Origin: Cerioporus squamosus
Lineage: Eukaryota > Basidiomycota > Agaricomycetes > Polyporales > Polyporaceae
Assembly: GCA_022592435.1 (NCBI GenBank)
Contig: JABYQS010000115.1
Location: 1-64,000, forward strand
Length of the DNA: 64,000 nucleotides
Direction: 5' to 3'
Both the position numbers and the translations under genes were made by a program. Of this stretch, positions 32,819-44,546 are shown piece by piece. Within the stretch, counting starts at the first letter, position 1. Each line of letters opens with the position of its first letter. The notes under the pieces are model-generated. The model had not been told where the DNA came from, made no database searches, and saw only the letters and a program-made list of their open reading frames with translations.

Positions 32819-35800
32819 ATGGCCATTGGAAAATGGATCTCGTTCGGAACAAGCCAAGCGGCCGCCACCCCCGTCCCCGCCGTCGTAGAGCAGCCTCCCA
32901 TCGTTTCTGCTGCGGATGCGAAGCTCTTTGGTCTAGAGAACGTACGTGTCAGTATGCTCTGGCAGAGGCTTGTGCTGACGGTCTGTAGTTCGGAAATACC
33001 TGGTGAGTACCATGTCCACCTACCGTTCCTCGGCTACAAATCGCCCCGAACACACCATATTCTTGCCCTCCGACTGTCCCTCGCTCGACGTGGTCATACG
33101 CGTCCGTCTCTCTATCTCCGTATCCTCATCAACAACCGTTTCATTCTCTTCGTACACTCTATCGTGAACCTGTGCACTGGCATCAACGGCATGGTCTTCT
33201 CCCGCCCTGCGCCTTGCTTGAGGATACACACTGTGGTGCGCGGCGGACCCACGCTGCTCCTGTCAGCAAACAGCGGGGAGCATGCACGGGCTCTCCAATC
33301 GCGTTACGGGTGCGGCCTCTCAGCCAGGCTCTGCGTTCCCGTTCGCTATCCACACAGTATCAATACGGTTCGTCGCCGGAGTTACAACAACCCATCTCGC
33401 GCATCTTCCCCTGCACGCCAAGCCCCTCCTCGAAGCGGCAGACCGTCGCCCTCGCCGCTCCGTAGTCGCATCGTGACGGGTCATCTGCCTCCGCTCTCCA
33501 ACCTTGTTACGGCACGGCCTCCATTCCCAGGTCTCGCGCAGCATGGTGTCGTTCTGAGAGCAGGAGATCATCTCCTCCGGCAGAACCTAAATACAGAGGT
33601 GTCGGCTGGAGGTCCTTGCGGAGGGACTACTTGGGGACTATCGTGAAGGCTCCTCGGGGTGGTCACCATCAGCTCGCCACCCGCGGGTGCCGACTGGCCT
33701 TTCGCTGCGTCTGAGGCCAAGACGTAACATCGGACGGTTGGTCTGCGCCTGACGCACGTAGCAGTTATGCAGCACCACCCGTCGTGGCAGGCGGAATTGG
33801 GGTTTGAGAGCGACGCGAACTGGCATCGAGTACATGCCGGGCAGGTCTCCTCCGAAGGACGTCGAGTAATGGCCGAGCCGTATCCTCCCGTCGTGCTGCC
33901 AGCGGAGAAACGCTCGCGCACCGTCATCCGAGGGGGGATCCCGATTCTCCTCACCGGTGACCGGCTGCTCCTGGACGCGGTCAGGCAATGGTCAAGAGGA
34001 ATGAGGTGGATGTGGGCTCAATCCCGCCGTGGCGGTCTCGCACACCGTGTTCTCATGGTCGGGGACAGGCCAGTACCCATCGTATCAGCCGCGTATACGC
34101 CTTTGCAACGCGTGCAAACTGAGTTGATCAGCCAAACGATGCCATGTGGATGACCTCCTAGGCATCGTTTGGTGGCGACGTCAGCATTTTAGCAGGCGGT
34201 GATGCGCGCCACCTCACGATGTCTTGGGGCTCAGGATGGGAGGTGACTGTACAGATTTGGGACCGCGCTCGCGTTACCTCCACTGGAGCTCTCCGAGAGC
34301 TGGTCAGGTCATTTCGACTTTCCGGTTCTGCTTCTGAAGCTCTCCAGTGGTGGTTCGCTGTCGTCCCGTCTTTTGCTGCCATCCGCGTGATGAATAGTAT
34401 GCGGTGGCATTGGCGCTGCAGTCCAGATCACCAAATTGACAGCGCAGGACTCAGGTATGAGACAGCAGCAGGGGCGCGGCTGGACGCATCACAAGGCGCT
34501 GCGTTGCAGCACGTATCTCGACTGTAGCACGCCGGTAGACATGTATGGCCGGAGTTTTCTGTCATCTCGCCCCATCCGCCTCCGTTCTGACATTTTGGAG
34601 TGAATGGGAACGAGTGCTGACCTATTCTCACCAGCTACGCCAACTCCGTTCTTCAAGCCCTTTACTTCTGCGGTCCGTTCCGCGAACTTCTACTCCAATA
34701 TCCCGACCCCTCTGTTCCGGAGGTTCCTCCGCTCCCTACTCCCCCTCCTGCGCCTGTTCCGTCGTCGCCACAGCCTCCATCACGCAGGAAGCCCAACCGC
34801 CAGAATTCCATATCCGAACCGCCCCCTGTGAAATCCAATGCGCCTCCTGCGATTCCCATCCCTCCGTCCCCGCCAACCCTGCTATCCGCGCTCCGGTCGC
34901 TCTTCCTGCACATCAGCAAGAACCCGGCCGACAAGGGCACGGTCGCGCCTCGCGCGTTCATCGACAAGCTCAAAGAGCTGAACGAGTTGTTCCGCAGCTC
35001 TATGCACCAAGATGCGCACGAGTTCCTCAACTACCTGCTCAATCGCGTCATGGAGGACATGGAAGAGGATGGACGTAAGCACGGACCAGCGGCGAACAGC
35101 ACCGGCAAGTCTGTGGAAGATCGTGAGTACGCGTTCCTACCGAGTGCCCGTTCCTCTCTCACCATCGCGAAGTGTCGAACTCCATCGCGACGCTCTCGAC
35201 GCAGCCTGCGGCATCCACATCGACAGCGCAGGCCATGGCGTACCACTCGACGATCGTGCATCGGCTGTTCGAGGGCGTCCTGACGAGCGAGACGCGCTGT
35301 CTGACATGCGAGACCGTGTCCTCGCGCGACGAGTCGTTCATCGACCTGTCCATCGACATCGAGCAGAACTCGTCCGTGACCGCCTGTCTGCGGCAGTTCA
35401 GCGCGAGCGAGATGCTCTGTCAGAAGAACAAGTTCTTCTGCGACTCGTGCTGCGACCTGCAGGAGGCCGAGAAGAGGTGTGCACGATGAACCTGTCGAAC
35501 TGAACGGCCCCGCTGACACGCTGTCAGGATGAAGATCAAGAAGCTGCCGAACATCCTCGCGCTGCACTTGAAGCGCTTCAAGTACCAGGAGGACGTCGGC
35601 AAGTACATCAAGCTCGCGTACCGCGTCGCGTTTCCGCTCGAGCTGCGGCTGTTCAACACCGTGGACGACGCGGAGGACCCCGACCGGCTCTACGAACTCT
35701 TCGCGATTGTGGTGCACATTGGAACGTGCGTTTTCACATCTTATCTTTGCCACGCGCCGTGTTCACATGCACGTGGGTCAGTGGGCCTCACCACGGACAC

Positions 35801-37504
35801 TACGTGACCATTATCAAGGCGCGCGGTACTTGGCTGCTCTTCGACGATGATAGTGTCACGACGCTGAAGGAATCGGAGATCCCGAAGTACTTCGGCGACT
35901 CGAACAGCGGCTCTGCCTACGTCTTGTACTACCAGGCAGTGGACCTTGATCTGTCTGCGCTTGGCCTCAAGCCTCGTACCCCTCCACCAGCACCAACGGC
36001 ATCCACGGACATCGGTTCCACTCCAGGTAAGACGGTCAGTATCGCCACGGCAGAAGGAATCGAGGTTCCCAGCTCGCCCACGCCTGCCGTTCCTCCAGGG
36101 CTCGTGGATGACTTCGACTACTCAGACAAGAGCGACTCGCCTGCTCCTCTCACGCCTGCCATCCCGCCCGACTCTGTCTCGCCCCTTAATACCCCGAGGC
36201 CCCCATCAGTACCTTCCCCACCGAACATATCCGTGCAAATACCCTCACCCAGCTCACAGCCGCCCCTTCCCTCATCCCCATCACAACCGCACCACAACCA
36301 CTCCCTCGGTGGGTTCCTGCACACCATCCGCACGACTCCGTCCTTGCGGCTACGTAATGGCGGGAGCAGCAACGCTGACAGGCGGAGTGGCGCCGACATC
36401 GCAGGCTCGCTCCCGTCTCCGTCCATCTCGCGCCGACCACGTACGGGCGGGTCCACGACGTCGACTGCAGACACTAGTCATACCCACGAGACCATACCCT
36501 CAGTGCCTTCCTCGCCCGTGCCGTCGAAAGGCTACGCGTTCCCAAACGGCTCTGCCACGCCTACGAAGGAGAAGGAACGCGGCCCCGAGAAGAAGCCGAG
36601 CCCCTGGTTCAGGATCAAGAGCTCGCGCCAGGACGCACTGCCCGCCCCGATGTCCCCTATCATGCCGCGTCTAGGCAGGCGCGGGTCCGAGGCTGCCATC
36701 TCGGACACGTCCTCTCCAGTAAGCTCGCCCGTCATCCCGTCCGTCCCAGTGCCGCCTCTTGCGTCCGGGTCAGCGACAGAACCTCCGTTATCCCCGGCGA
36801 CCCACAAGAAATCGTCGCCGGAGCTGTCACGGAGCCTCAAACGCGACAAGCGCCGCTCCGAGCAGGCGAAACTTCCACCACGACCTTCGACTGCCGGTGC
36901 GACAATGTCTTCATCGTCGTCTTCAAGCTCGAGAGGATTCGGCTCGAGACCTTCTTCTGGCGTTGCGATGCCTCCCCCACTACCGCCACTACCTGGGTCT
37001 CCTACATCTCCCGGGACTGGAGAGAACGGGTTCGCCCAGGCTTCGTACGTCAAGGGCAAGGCGCGCGACGCTGGCGACTCAGAGGCCAGCCGGCCTCCAG
37101 ATCCTCCAGCGTCCAGGGAGCGTTCTCCTCCCCCAGCCGAGGCTGAGACCCCGCGCGAACGGAGACAGTCCACGCCCGCTCCTCCGCGAGTCTCCCAGTC
37201 TGAGTCACACCATTCCCACTCGCATCCGCGCAGCTCGCAGCATGCGCATGCCGACAACTACCCGTTCGTGCCCACGCCGCAGGGCGTGGTCGGTCTCGCC
37301 TTTTCGTCGTCGTACGGGAGCGCGGGGGGCGGGAGCGTCGCGGACACGCCGGTCCCGCCGAGCCACAGCAGCAGCAGCTCGAGCTCGGCGGGGGCGAATT
37401 GGAAGCGCGCGACGCGGAAGCTGAGCTTCACGGCGCCCAAGTTTGGGATCGGGAAGAAGGACAAGAGGGACAAGGACGGGCCGCCATCCGCGTTTGGACG
37501 GTAG
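32819..37504 (+). CDS. creB: Ubiquitin-specific protease, Ubp9/CreB (USP46-like) type
   Basis: Six exons: 32819-32941, 32989-33002, 34635-35122, 35173-35476, 35528-35725, 35782-37504, giving 949 residues in phase. The Cys box [19 protein letters not shown] (catalytic Cys46) is built from three exons. Then come [10 protein letters not shown], the diagnostic [20 protein letters not shown], zinc-ligand pairs CLTC and [21 protein letters not shown], and the His box [12 protein letters not shown] (His near 382) with [10 protein letters not shown]. The family removes ubiquitin; A. nidulans CreB acts in carbon catabolite control, and assignment to this subgroup is by motif. The last 540 or so residues are Pro/Ser-rich and probably disordered. 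Exon 2 is just 14 nt, and intron 2 is 1632 bp, about 30 times the local norm. Confidence 0.92.
33003..34634 (+). other. Oversized intron 2 of the deubiquitinase gene
   Basis: Donor GTGAGT at 33003 and acceptor CACCAG at 34634 rejoin the Cys-box codon TG|C exactly. The first 120 or so bases are old, since they recur in the truncated copy near 48480-48600; the remainder looks inserted. It contains a 12-bp perfect inverted repeat, CCAAACGATGCC (34132-34143) and GGCATCGTTTGG (34161-34172), with a 17-nt loop. No recognisable coding sequence or terminal repeats define an element. Confidence 0.75.
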
Positions 37505-38166
37505 GTAGCGTCTGGTAGATGCACAGAGTCGGTAGAGTCTCGGTTGCCAGTGCGAAAAGTAGCCCACACTATAGTTGTACACGTTTTGTTTCATGCTCGC
37601 GGACACGTTTGTTTCTGCTGCTGCGGCTGCTGCGGCTGTTGCTGTTGCTATCTACATGTATGTTTCGATATTGGCGTGCGTCGTTGGCATAGGTACACCG
37701 CAACCGTGCGCATATCTCCCTCTCACTTATGTCTTTTTATCACCTTCGTCTTCGCTGCACACTAAGTACTGAGTAGTACGGGCCCCATACCTATATGGCC
37801 GCATATTCCCTCCCCTCCGCGACACGTGCATACTTGCCTATCTCCCGCACTTGTCATGCTTCGCAGCGCGATGTATATTTTACTTAGTCTCCGATGCCTA
37901 ATCCGTGTACTACTGTCTGGAGATGTGTCTGGCTGCCATACCGCTGCGGGCTCCAGAGCGGCCTGAGTATGGGCAAGGGTGGGGTTATGTGGTACGCAAG
38001 TGACATCGATCCGGTCGACGAGGATACGCACAGCTGCGCGGCGGGGAGCGATGTATACCAGCCTTGCAGAGGTGACGAAGAGCCGACCCGTTCCCGCGAC
38101 GCCTGGGTACAATCCTCGGGCGTGCGGCGCTTGGTTCCTTGGGAGGTGAGACGCTACGGGTGACGA
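37505..38166. other. Interval with a possible GRAM-like gene fragment (minus strand)
   Basis: Between the deubiquitinase and the F-box gene. On the minus strand, 38112 down to about 37935 reads GTGRLFVTSARLVYIAP and then RILVDRIDV, which resembles the first strands of a GRAM/pICln-like fold. It has no good start or continuation, so it may be a gene remnant or chance. A CTGCTGCGG repeat lies at 37614-37640. Confidence 0.25.
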
Positions 38167-39213
38167 CTATGGTCGGGGCTCAAAGGAAGGTTTGAGAACT
38201 GCGTAGAGCTGGACCCCGCACATCTCGCAAACTCTCCCCCGAGGGACTCCCGCTACTCGCAGAATCGCGACATGTGCCCATACAGGAGGGCCTCTTCGAT
38301 GCGAGTCCATACACTCCAGCATCCTCCGCGCCGTTCTGACCGAGAAGGGCTCGCCGCCGATGAGAGCAGCGCAGACGGCGGGTGCATCGGGAGACACGTC
38401 GTTCAGGAATGGGTTCGACATGGACGCGCATTGGCAGCGGGATGGCTGGCGCGTCACCTGAGCGAGTCCCTCCTCACATACCTCACGGCCTGTGGGCATT
38501 GGAAAGGGGGTATAACCCAGTGTGAGGACGACGAAGTTCGCCCGAGCGAGGTGTTCGATGAGATACGACAGGAAGTCGCCCAGCTCGGAAAGCGAGACGC
38601 CGCCTTCTGGAGTCGGAGTGGCCATGCTGAGATAGAGGGTGTTACGAGTATCCGGGCCCCATCTCACCCGGAAATGGGGGAACAAGCCTCGAAGGAACTT
38701 ATAACTCTCGGAAGACTTCCGCTCCGAATCTGCGAGTCGCACATGTTCTGGATGACATTTGACCACCTCGACGTGAGGAACCGCGCCGTCGGAGGTCTTG
38801 TAGAACAACGTAAGGATAGCAAGGCGGGGTGCAGCCCGAATGGCGGGAGAGGCCAGCAGCGCGCCCACCAGGGCTGCCCCGCCGATCGCACGACAGCTCC
38901 AGAGGCTGCCCTCGGGGACCAGAGATAACCACCCGTAGAGCCAGTTGCCCATGTACGGGAAGTACCGGGCGCAGTGGATCACGGTGAGGTGCTTGACATG
39001 GTGCCGTAGGTGTGGGCATCGGAGGAGCGTGCGCGATAGCGCGCTGGAAGTCTCCCAGGACCCGGCGTGGAGATATATGTGGCCGTATGCAACGGGCGTT
39101 GCTGTGCGGTACCATTGTCTGCAGACGAGAGCGGCCCTCGTTGCATTGCGGGCGTCGAGATGAAGGAACAGGTTTCGAAGCGTGTCCTCGTGAAAGCGAG
39201 CAGTCGAAGTCAT
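38167..39213 (-). CDS. F-box-like domain protein, single exon
   Basis: 348 codons from a true ATG at 39213, no intron. The N-terminus FHEDTLRNLFLHLDARN...AALVCRQWYRTATPVAYGHIYL has the helix-turn-helix spacing of fungal F-box domains, though the first Leu-Pro is missing. The rest is Leu-rich with irregular repeats (LLRCPHLRHHVKHLTVIHC, LAILTLFYKTSDG), as in Agaricomycete F-box proteins where an LRR-like domain follows. A C-terminal CEMCGVQLYAVL is noted. F-box proteins are substrate adaptors of SCF ubiquitin ligases; the target here is unknown. The family is hugely expanded in mushrooms, so one such gene carries little functional meaning. Confidence 0.7.
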   Translation of the reverse strand: MTSTARFHEDTLRNLFLHLDARNATRAALVCRQWYRTATPVAYGHIYLHAGSWETSSALSRTLLRCPHLRHHVKHLTVIHCARYFPYMGNWLYGWLSLVPEGSLWSCRAIGGAALVGALLASPAIRAAPRLAILTLFYKTSDGAVPHVEVVKCHPEHVRLADSERKSSESYKFLRGLFPHFRVRWGPDTRNTLYLSMATPTPEGGVSLSELGDFLSYLIEHLARANFVVLTLGYTPFPMPTGREVCEEGLAQVTRQPSRCQCASMSNPFLNDVSPDAPAVCAALIGGEPFSVRTARRMLECMDSHRRGPPVWAHVAILRVAGVPRGRVCEMCGVQLYAVLKPSFEPRP

Positions 39214-39827
39214 GGGATGGGTCGCTGGACTGGTCTTGTAAGAGTGTGTTCGCTAGATCTGCGACAGATGTACGACATCAGTAAAGGTCAAAGGGCATTG
39301 TAATGAATACACACCGTCGTTGAGGCAGGTCAGCATGCGATGATGTCGTCGACTGAAGGAGTAACCTCAACAGCCGTGCGAAAGCTGATGCGATCCCCTC
39401 GGTGTCATTTGTCACTGTCGACGTCTGGGAGGACGGCTCGCCTTCTGCATAACGTGAGATCCGGCTGCCGATTGAAGTATATATCGCACGCTGAAAGTTT
39501 GTCAGTACTACTCGTCAGCAAACGCACCCACGCTGGACACAGTAAGTATCACGGCTGTACCACCGTCAGGAAATGAGCACCAAGCTGTCGGAAAGCCGGA
39601 GGCGTTGAGTTAACAAGGAGTTGCAGCAGTGGGGTATTCATCAGTTGCATTGAACGATGGTGAGGAACGTGTGATGTAGGTCCCTTGGTGTGCCGAATTA
39701 GCTCGTATACAGTAACACTGAAGTCCGTGGTAGTAGTGTTAGCTCTACCATACCTGTCCATGTTCCCATCCCACCGCTCGTCCCTCGGCCTCTTACGCGC
39801 ATTCCGAAAGACCCGCATCAATTCACC
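39214..39827. other. Intergenic stretch between the F-box gene and the Skt5-like gene
   Basis: No supportable gene or repeat. Holds the F-box gene promoter (minus) and the 3' flank of the Skt5-like gene. Confidence 0.45.
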
Positions 39828-41508
39828 TCACATGATGACGCAGTCCTTGTCCTTCCCGCCCTTCCCCGAACCCGCGACCGACAGATCCCCGCTCCCGTTC
39901 TCATTGCGATGCAGCACCGACCCGGGCCCGCCGGGCGCGACGATGGCAGCGTTCTGCGGACCCTTCAGCCGCTGCGCTGCCCGCTTGTCCCCCTGCTCTG
40001 CTGCGCGCTTGTACCATTGTATCGCTCTGCGAATGTTCATCAGCGCGAGGACCGAGAATAGCACTCCAAGCGTGCATCAGAGCACGGGGAGGTTACGCAT
40101 ACGCACTCTGTCATGTTCGGCTCCGTGCCGATCCCGACTTCGAGGAAGTAGCCAATGGCGTACATCGCCTTGGTGAGTCCCGCCTCCGCCGCTTTCCGCG
40201 CCCACAGGTACGCCTCCGTGTCTGATTGCGGGAGCACGCCTGGCGACCCGACGAGGTACCATGCGGTGAGCGCGAAGCACGCGTCTCGATGGTTCTGCTG
40301 TGCGGCGATGTTCTGGAGCAGTTGTGTCATGACGTATAAGCGGAATAATTCGGAAGAGGACAAACATAATAGTGTATTGAGAGCGCCGGGTCTTGTGGAC
40401 AGCCCATCTTGCCGTACTCGTAGCATTCGCCTAACCGGTATGCGCTCGGTGCATAGCCAAGTTCTGCGGCCTGTGCGAGGAGCTCTGCAGCGTATTCGTA
40501 GTCAACGAAGAGGACATTATCGATGCCGCGCTCGTGGAGGAGCGCGAGCTCGTGTAACGCGTGAGGGAACTCCGCCGTTGCATGCTCGGCGGAGCGCTTG
40601 AGGTACTTGACGCCTTCCTACTCGGGGTCGGTGCGGGTGCGGGCAACGACATTCAGGAATAGAACGCACCTTTGGGCTCTTCGACAGACCCAGCTCCCCG
40701 TTCAGCTCCGCGATCCCCAGGCGATAGAGCGCACCAGGATGCCCCGCCGCGGCCGCTTTCTTGTAGAACTGTATGGCCTTGGCCGACTCTCGCCGACATC
40801 CCCAGCCGTTCTCGCAGCACGTCCCCGCACGATACGCCGCGTCCGGATGGCCGTGCTTGGCGGCGAGGACGAAGAGGGGGAAGGCGCGGTCAAAGTCCTG
40901 GCGGTTCTTATGCGTGCCGATGCCATTCGCGTAGCAGTCGGCGAGGAAGTACTGTGCGGGCATGTGTCCGCGGTCGGCAAGCCGCTTGAGCAGGGACATG
41001 GCCTCGTGAATGAGGTCGTCGCGCTTCGCCTTGGCCTTCTCGACCTCCATGACGTTCCCGGGGGTCTCCACGGGATGGGCATCGTTTTGGAGGCGTCGAT
41101 CATGAAGACGGCAAACTCGAACTGGAGGTCCGGGTCCTGCGTCTTCTTCGCGTTTGCGCGATAGAGCTCCAGTGTCCGCTCATGGGACAGCAGCGCGGCC
41201 TGGTTGCCCGGTCGGAGGTGGGAGTGGTCGAGGATGGGACCGGAAGGTGGAGAGGGTGCGCGGACGGACTGGGTGGCGACTGACCGGGCGGCATACGGCT
41301 GGTCGTACTGTGACTGCGACTGGTAGAAGTCGTCGCCGTCTCCGTCGTAGGACGCATCGTCGTACTGGTTATACTGCGACTGGCGTACGGGCTGGGGATA
41401 GTACTGCGACCCGCGGGGGTCGGGGGGTATAGGCCCTGGCGAATCGCGTCGCTGATCGAAGTCGGGCGCGAAGTTGGCCGACTGTCGTGGCTGGGGCTGA
41501 GCGTACAT
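39828..41508 (-). CDS. Skt5/Chs4-like chitin synthase activator (Sel1 repeats, CaaX), one frameshift
   Basis: Exons 41508-40670, 40617-40366, 40312-40107, 40026-39828. After a Gln/Tyr/Pro-rich disordered N-terminus come QFEFAVFMIDAS and then seven or so Sel1-like repeats (RLADRGHMPAQYFLADCYAN, AAKHGHPDAAYRAGTCCENG, AAAAGHPGALYRLGIAELNG, and so on). The protein ends CVIM, a CaaX box; yeast Chs4/Skt5, which activates chitin synthase III at the membrane, also ends in a prenylated CaaX. Exon 1 is 839 nt, one short of phase. The frame changes just after DASKTMPI, where a C run (ATCCCGTGG near 41074-41079) is one base short. This is either a null allele or an assembly error; everything downstream is in perfect frame. 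Confidence 0.85.
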
Positions 41509-43298
41509 GTCGGCGACGGTGAAGAAAGCCCTCGGAGACGTCGACGACGATGAGGGGAAGGCGCAGGACGATGAAGAGGATGAAGAGGACGACGAGGAAA
41601 GTGGTGAGAACGACTGACTACAAGCGCCGGTATCCTCGCAGGCACAGCGTCATCAAGCGCCCATCATGAATTTCCTTGTTCTTCTCCTACCGGAATCGCT
41701 CTGGCACTACGTACTCAAGTCTTTCTATCATCAAGTATTCCCTGCCCCAAGCTACAGGTCGGTATGCCATACACTGCTCGTTGAAAATTGGAGATGGACC
41801 TGCAGTGCGTGAGTCGCGCACGACGCTGACGACATCAACGCTGCCATCAAGTGCCAGCTACTCCAAGGCGCGTATGGCACAGTGTTTAACCACCTGAACC
41901 AATGACATTTTTTGTACCCAGGGGACAAACGGCTGGGTAACTGTACTCCGTACTCGACTGGTAGCTGAAGAGGGTACTGTCACGGCATAGTTATCGAGCA
42001 GCGAAGGACCAGCGCGGTGTGACATGGTCTATGGCCGGACAGACAGGTGATCTGGGAAAGGAACGCGACATGTTCGAGAGCACGTTCAGATTTCGAGGCT
42101 CCTATGTAGTACTGACTCGTTGTCAGCATACCCTATCTCGCGGCTCCACCCATGGAATGATAGATCACCTCATCAACTCCTGTCTCTCTACCAGCGGTAA
42201 GTACCCGCGGACGGCTTGAAAATGGATACCCGTCGGGCTGAACTATGCTAGGCACACGACAGAAGCCTGAGCGATAGATCTGGCATCCATCCATCCATCT
42301 GCACCTTCAGACTTACGGTGGCTCGTGATGGGGCTGCCATCCGCCCTGCACTCAGCGCGAATGGTGTGTTCGCATCGCGATCCGGGTACGGCTAGGCCTG
42401 CGTCATTGAAGTGAACGATAACGCAACGATTATCACTCCAAGCGCAATGTAACACTTGCGCCTCGAAGACTGTAGTCCGTCGTGCCGCATTGTCAGTGCG
42501 TCCCTTCTAGCGGTACTTACTCATGCGAACAGTGTTCACTCAGCGCAACATGAGGATGGAGCGGACATGCCAATGACATGCTCCACGCCACGCCACGTAC
42601 GCACCGTGTGCAAGTACATAACATGGGCATATTCAGATCGAAATTGAGGCGTATTACTATCTGCATCTGTTCGACATCCGATCGGCCCATATACTACGGA
42701 GGCGATCACTGCAACGGTTTGTACCTGGCATTTGAGCCATCATATTGCCCATAGCTCACACGTCCGCCCACAGTAAGTACATACAGCAAGCAGGTCGTCT
42801 TTGTGCAATCTCGAGCTTACTCTCGAGCGTTTGTCCTCGTTCAGGCAGGAGCACAGCTTCAAGGTTGGTGGCGTCCCGGTGATTGGTCCTTCCCGGGAAA
42901 ATAGCTCGGCGCATACTCACTTCAATGTTCTGCCTTAGGTCTAGACTCGCGGAAGCCCTCGGTATCGGCCTTTATTGGTTGAGCAAGTTGTGCCTCAACG
43001 CCTCTCCGCAGAAACTGTCAAATCGGTATCTCGCTGACCCGCCACTTCCATTCCACTTTGAGGCCTAGCGACTCGGACTACTGGTTTCTCCATTACTTGC
43101 GTGGGCCGAGACTTGGGGCCCGAGACTAAGGAACGGAGCCGGCAGAGCGCGGCGGGCTCAGACATTAAAGGATGCCCGGGACACCATATAGATCTCTCGG
43201 GGTGCACCTTCGTTCCTCAGCGCAGTGCTTGTCGTCTTCCACGTCTTCTAGTGCCCACCTACTGCCGTTTGTCGTTCCTTTCGCTTCATCGTCTCGAG
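41509..43298. other. 1.8-kb gene-poor stretch
   Basis: No open frame with a coding look, no tRNA and no clear repeat on either strand. It contains the promoters of the Skt5-like gene (minus) and of secreted paralogue 1 (plus). Confidence 0.45.
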
Positions 43299-44546
43299 AT
43301 GCTCCCAATCATGCGCCTTGCCGCGTTCGCGGTGTTCGTTCTTTCTATCTTCTCTGCCGTCGTCGACGTCTCCGCACGCGCGACCAACGCCGAGCGACTT
43401 GCACGAGGTCTCGGACCTGCCCGCCCACGACGACTCTACTCGGGCACGCGCACCAGTAAGCCACGCGCACTCAGTCTCCCCATCTCACCATCTGACATCG
43501 CTCGTCGGCTGAAGATGCGGCACGCGCGGTCCCCTCTGGTTCCCCCGGTTCAACGTGCGTAGCCCTGCTTACCTGATGTCAGTGGCAGTCACTGAGATGA
43601 GTGACATTCTGCAGGCAGAGGGGCGTGATCAAGATTGTCACGGCGGGCAGTGGCGGCGATGTTTGGGCATACATGACTGCCGGAGGGGCCACGGGCAGCA
43701 CCAGCGTCACCACGGCTGATACGTTCTCCTACAACATGCCGAGCCCGGCCGATGCGCTTGTTGGATTCACCGATGTGGTACGTCTGCGTCTTCACCCTGT
43801 TGCATCTCCAGGCGTTCTGTTCCCTCGTCTGGGTACCCCGCGGCGGGCATGCTGACGATGGACTGTCATATACAGACCAACCCGTCCTACCGTCTGTCGG
43901 CATATGCTTCGTCTGCTGTGCACCTCGGATCAGGGTGAGTATCTCGGTGTCCTAGTTCGTCCGCGCATCCATCTGACGGTAGCCTTCATCGTCACAGTTA
44001 CGCTACCAGTGCGCGCCTCCTGGGCGTCCTGACACCAGCAAGTGAGTCGCATTCGCATATTGCTCCGGCGTGCTGCTCACTGACATAACGATCGATAGCT
44101 GCTGCGGGGAGCCCACCCGTCGGCGCTGAGTCTTACGGCTACCAAGGCGGATACGCCGAGACTACCATCGTGAGTCTGAACTTCGAAGTCTCACTGCTTG
44201 CGGCCTTAGCTCAACGAATGTTTTCAGTTCAGCGTCGATCCGTCCACCGGCAAGATCACCGTGCAATGGGTGAACGCTGATGGCTGTACGTCCCCTCCGT
44301 CCCCTCAATCCTTGAACTGGTGCTCATTGGCTATGTCAATATAGCTGTTGTCTACCCGTCCGTCTACCTTTACCAGACCAACGTATACTTGACAGGCGAC
44401 TTCCTCGCTCTCTCCGGGACCGTCGCGACCTCAGGTTGGACTCCAGTGGTATGTTATCCTTCGTACACTTCGCGTCACTGTGACTCACCGAATGCATCGC
44501 CCAGGACCTGTACTACGACACCGTCGCTACTGTCTCAGCTACGTAG
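43299..44546 (+). CDS. Secreted protein with TNAxRLARGL motif, paralogue 1
   Basis: Nine exons: 43299-43455, 43515-43554, 43615-43777, 43876-43934, 43998-44041, 44099-44169, 44228-44285, 44345-44448, 44505-44546, for 245 residues. The N-terminus MRLAAFAVFVLSIFSAVVDV is a signal peptide. Right after it comes the motif ATNAERLARGLGPARPRRL, frequent in secreted proteins of polypores. The mature part is rich in Gly, Ser, Thr and Tyr (GVIKIVTAGSGGDVWAYM, SYGYQGGYAET), looks like beta strands, and has no long Cys pattern. I know no function for this family. Exon number, intron phases and total length (738 nt) are the same as in paralogue 2, so the pair arose by tandem duplication. Confidence 0.8.

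Noticed and set aside
33638..33988. 116-codon minus-strand ORF inside the long deubiquitinase intron
   Set aside because: No recognisable motif, Arg/Pro-rich shadow-like composition; not enough to call a nested gene.
36532..37257. 241-codon minus-strand ORF
   Set aside because: Antisense to the disordered Ser/Pro-rich tail of the deubiquitinase; no domain and biased composition.
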